Of a stretch of DNA of 64,000 nucleotides, positions 62,896 to 64,000 are shown piece by piece. The stretch spans positions 2,542,001-2,606,000 of the forward strand of contig NZ_CP082322.1 in the NCBI RefSeq assembly GCF_019884725.1, written 5' to 3'. The notes under the pieces were generated by a model, which did no database searches, was not told the origin of the DNA, and saw only the letters and a list, made by a program, of their open reading frames with translations. Source of the stretch: Leucobacter tenebrionis (GTDB lineage: Bacteria > Actinomycetota > Actinomycetes > Actinomycetales > Microbacteriaceae). Numbering within the stretch: the first letter of the stretch is position 1; every line of letters begins with the position of its first letter. A program made the position numbers and the translations under genes.

Positions 62896-64000
62896 CACGC
62901 ACCCCCTCCTGCCGTGCAGAGAGCGGGTGTGGTGTCGCCGCCGGTGATGCCTTCGGCGCCGTGGTCGGTGAGCCAGGCGTCGGAGTCCACCGCGCCGGCG
63001 TTTGCGCCGCCGGGGTGGATTTGCAGGTGGAGGTGAGGGCCGGTGGAGTGGCCGGAGGAGCCGACGTCTCCGATGTGCTGGCCCGCGGTCACGGTGTCGC
63101 CTTCTGCGACGTGGATGCCGTGAGACCACATGTGGATGTACATGGATGCGACCCGCTGCCCGCCGACGGTGTGCTCGATGACGATGACTCCGCCGCCTGC
63201 GTCGGTGTAATTCGCTCGCACCACGACGCCATCTGCGACGGCGTAGATCGGAGTGCCGTCCGCGGCGGCGAAGTCGGAGCCTGCGTGGAAGCGGCGTTCG
63301 CCGGTGATCGGGTCGTTTCGCCACCCGAACGGGCTCGTCCGAACCCAGGTGCCTTCCGGGAGCGGAAACACGATGCGCGTCGTCTCGGGCACGACGGGCG
63401 TCTCGTCCCCGCCACCGTCGCCGGAAGGAGCGGGCCGAGTGAGGGCAGCGAGGATCGCCTCGGCGACCGGCTGGTAGTTCTGATACCGGTCGGGGTAGGC
63501 GCTGACCTCGACGGCTTGGGCGGCCTCGCCGGGATCCATCTGCTGCCAGCCGGAGATGTCGAGCAGGCCCCGCGGCGACGGGTAGTTCGGGCCGGACTCC
63601 CCGCCGTAGAACGCTCGCGCCTGGTAGGTGGGGTCCATGAGCTCTGCGACGGTGCCCCATCCGCTGACCGGGCGCATCTGGAACAGCCCGAGCGAGTCGT
63701 GATCCGAACCGTCGCCGTCGTTGGGGTACTCCGCCGACTCGGGATAGGCGCTGGTGTTGGCGAGCATTCGCAGGGTCGACTCGGTCAGCGCAGCCATGAG
63801 CGCGACCCGCACCCCATCGCGGCCGACGCCGGCTGTCTGCCCTCCGACGGTGATGATCGTCGCGGCGTGGGTGAGCTGTTGCCGGTTCAGCGTGACCGTC
63901 TCCCCGTTACGGGTTGTCGCGGTCAGTGAGTCCGGGATCGGGCCGACCGCGAGTGAGCCGGGCGCGCAGACGGCGGCGGTCGCAGAGGTGCCGCCGAGCG
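62895..64000 (-). CDS. Bifunctional wall hydrolase: lytic transglycosylase-like plus M23 peptidase (5' end outside window)
   Basis: The frame is open to the window edge, so the start lies to the right; GTG 63812 is internal. Visible order: a linker (LTATTRNGETVTLNRQQL), a transglycosylase-like domain (MAALTESTLRMLANT, SLGLFQMRP, with Glu of ALTES as likely catalytic residue), a Pro/Gly linker, and an M23 domain with HAGSDFA and HLHLQIHP zinc ligands. It opens the wall for the T4SS channel. It is coupled to the DUF6112 gene by a four-base overlap. Confidence 0.87.
   Translation of the reverse strand, partial: LGGTSATAAVCAPGSLAVGPIPDSLTATTRNGETVTLNRQQLTHAATIITVGGQTAGVGRDGVRVALMAALTESTLRMLANTSAYPESAEYPNDGDGSDHDSLGLFQMRPVSGWGTVAELMDPTYQARAFYGGESGPNYPSPRGLLDISGWQQMDPGEAAQAVEVSAYPDRYQNYQPVAEAILAALTRPAPSGDGGGDETPVVPETTRIVFPLPEGTWVRTSPFGWRNDPITGERRFHAGSDFAAADGTPIYAVADGVVVRANYTDAGGGVIVIEHTVGGQRVASMYIHMWSHGIHVAEGDTVTAGQHIGDVGSSGHSTGPHLHLQIHPGGANAGAVDSDAWLTDHGAEGITGGDTTPALCTAGGGA

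Overview
The window is high-GC actinobacterial DNA. Gene content and order (tlyA-nadK-recN, pyrG-NUDIX-xerD, parA-scpA-scpB-rluB, tyrA-cmk-der) fit a member of the Microbacteriaceae, perhaps a Leucobacter-like organism. The genus is an inference from gene content and style, not from a search.

Layout. (1) 1-4492: a polyamine-type ABC importer operon (binding protein cut by the window edge, two permeases) ending in a YtcJ-like amidohydrolase, facing a GntR/FCD regulator. (2) 5395-21623: the conserved actinobacterial core block. It is interrupted between xerD and parA by a minus-strand trio (alpha/beta hydrolase, condensation-fold acyltransferase, DUF6320 membrane protein) whose genes overlap by 4 bases each. 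(3) 21670-33098: a catabolic island with a beta-decarboxylating dehydrogenase, aldehyde dehydrogenase, SDR, amidase, complete peptide-type ABC importer and GntR/FCD regulator. Its two divergent promoter regions each carry a near-identical TGGTAAG(A/G)CCACT site, so the island looks like one regulon. (4) 33186-35149: MFS exporter and Lrp/AsnC regulator sharing a palindrome. (5) 35225-38654: tyrA-cmk-der, then a repeat-rich intergenic region. (6) 39026-46182: assorted housekeeping and transport genes, including a TetR-MFS pair with a TGTACATGTACA operator, rraA, a YhhN protein, a NUDIX-NYN fusion and a PPOX-fold protein.

(7) From 46430 to the end lies an integrative and conjugative element (ICE) at a tRNA-Pro(GGG) gene: tyrosine integrase, excisionase, DUF4913, SSB, VirD4-type coupling protein, VirB4-type ATPase, SCO6880-like protein, TrbL-like channel, DUF6112 small membrane protein and, past an insertion, a second DUF6112 protein and a bifunctional wall hydrolase that runs off the window. 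The insertion (57691 to about 62610) is a cluster of IS5-family elements with CTAG junctions plus degraded cargo: an inactivated XRE regulator, a VOC protein/MarR pair with two operators, and a 5'-truncated amidase. No relaxase or far attachment site is inside the window, so the element continues to the right.

Most interesting signals: the two-operator GntR regulon (21.7-33.1 kb), the hydrolase-acyltransferase-DUF6320 trio, four TGGTCCCC octamers beside the integrase that look like arm-type sites, and a tRNA-Pro-like relic with a fully paired acceptor stem but no T-arm.
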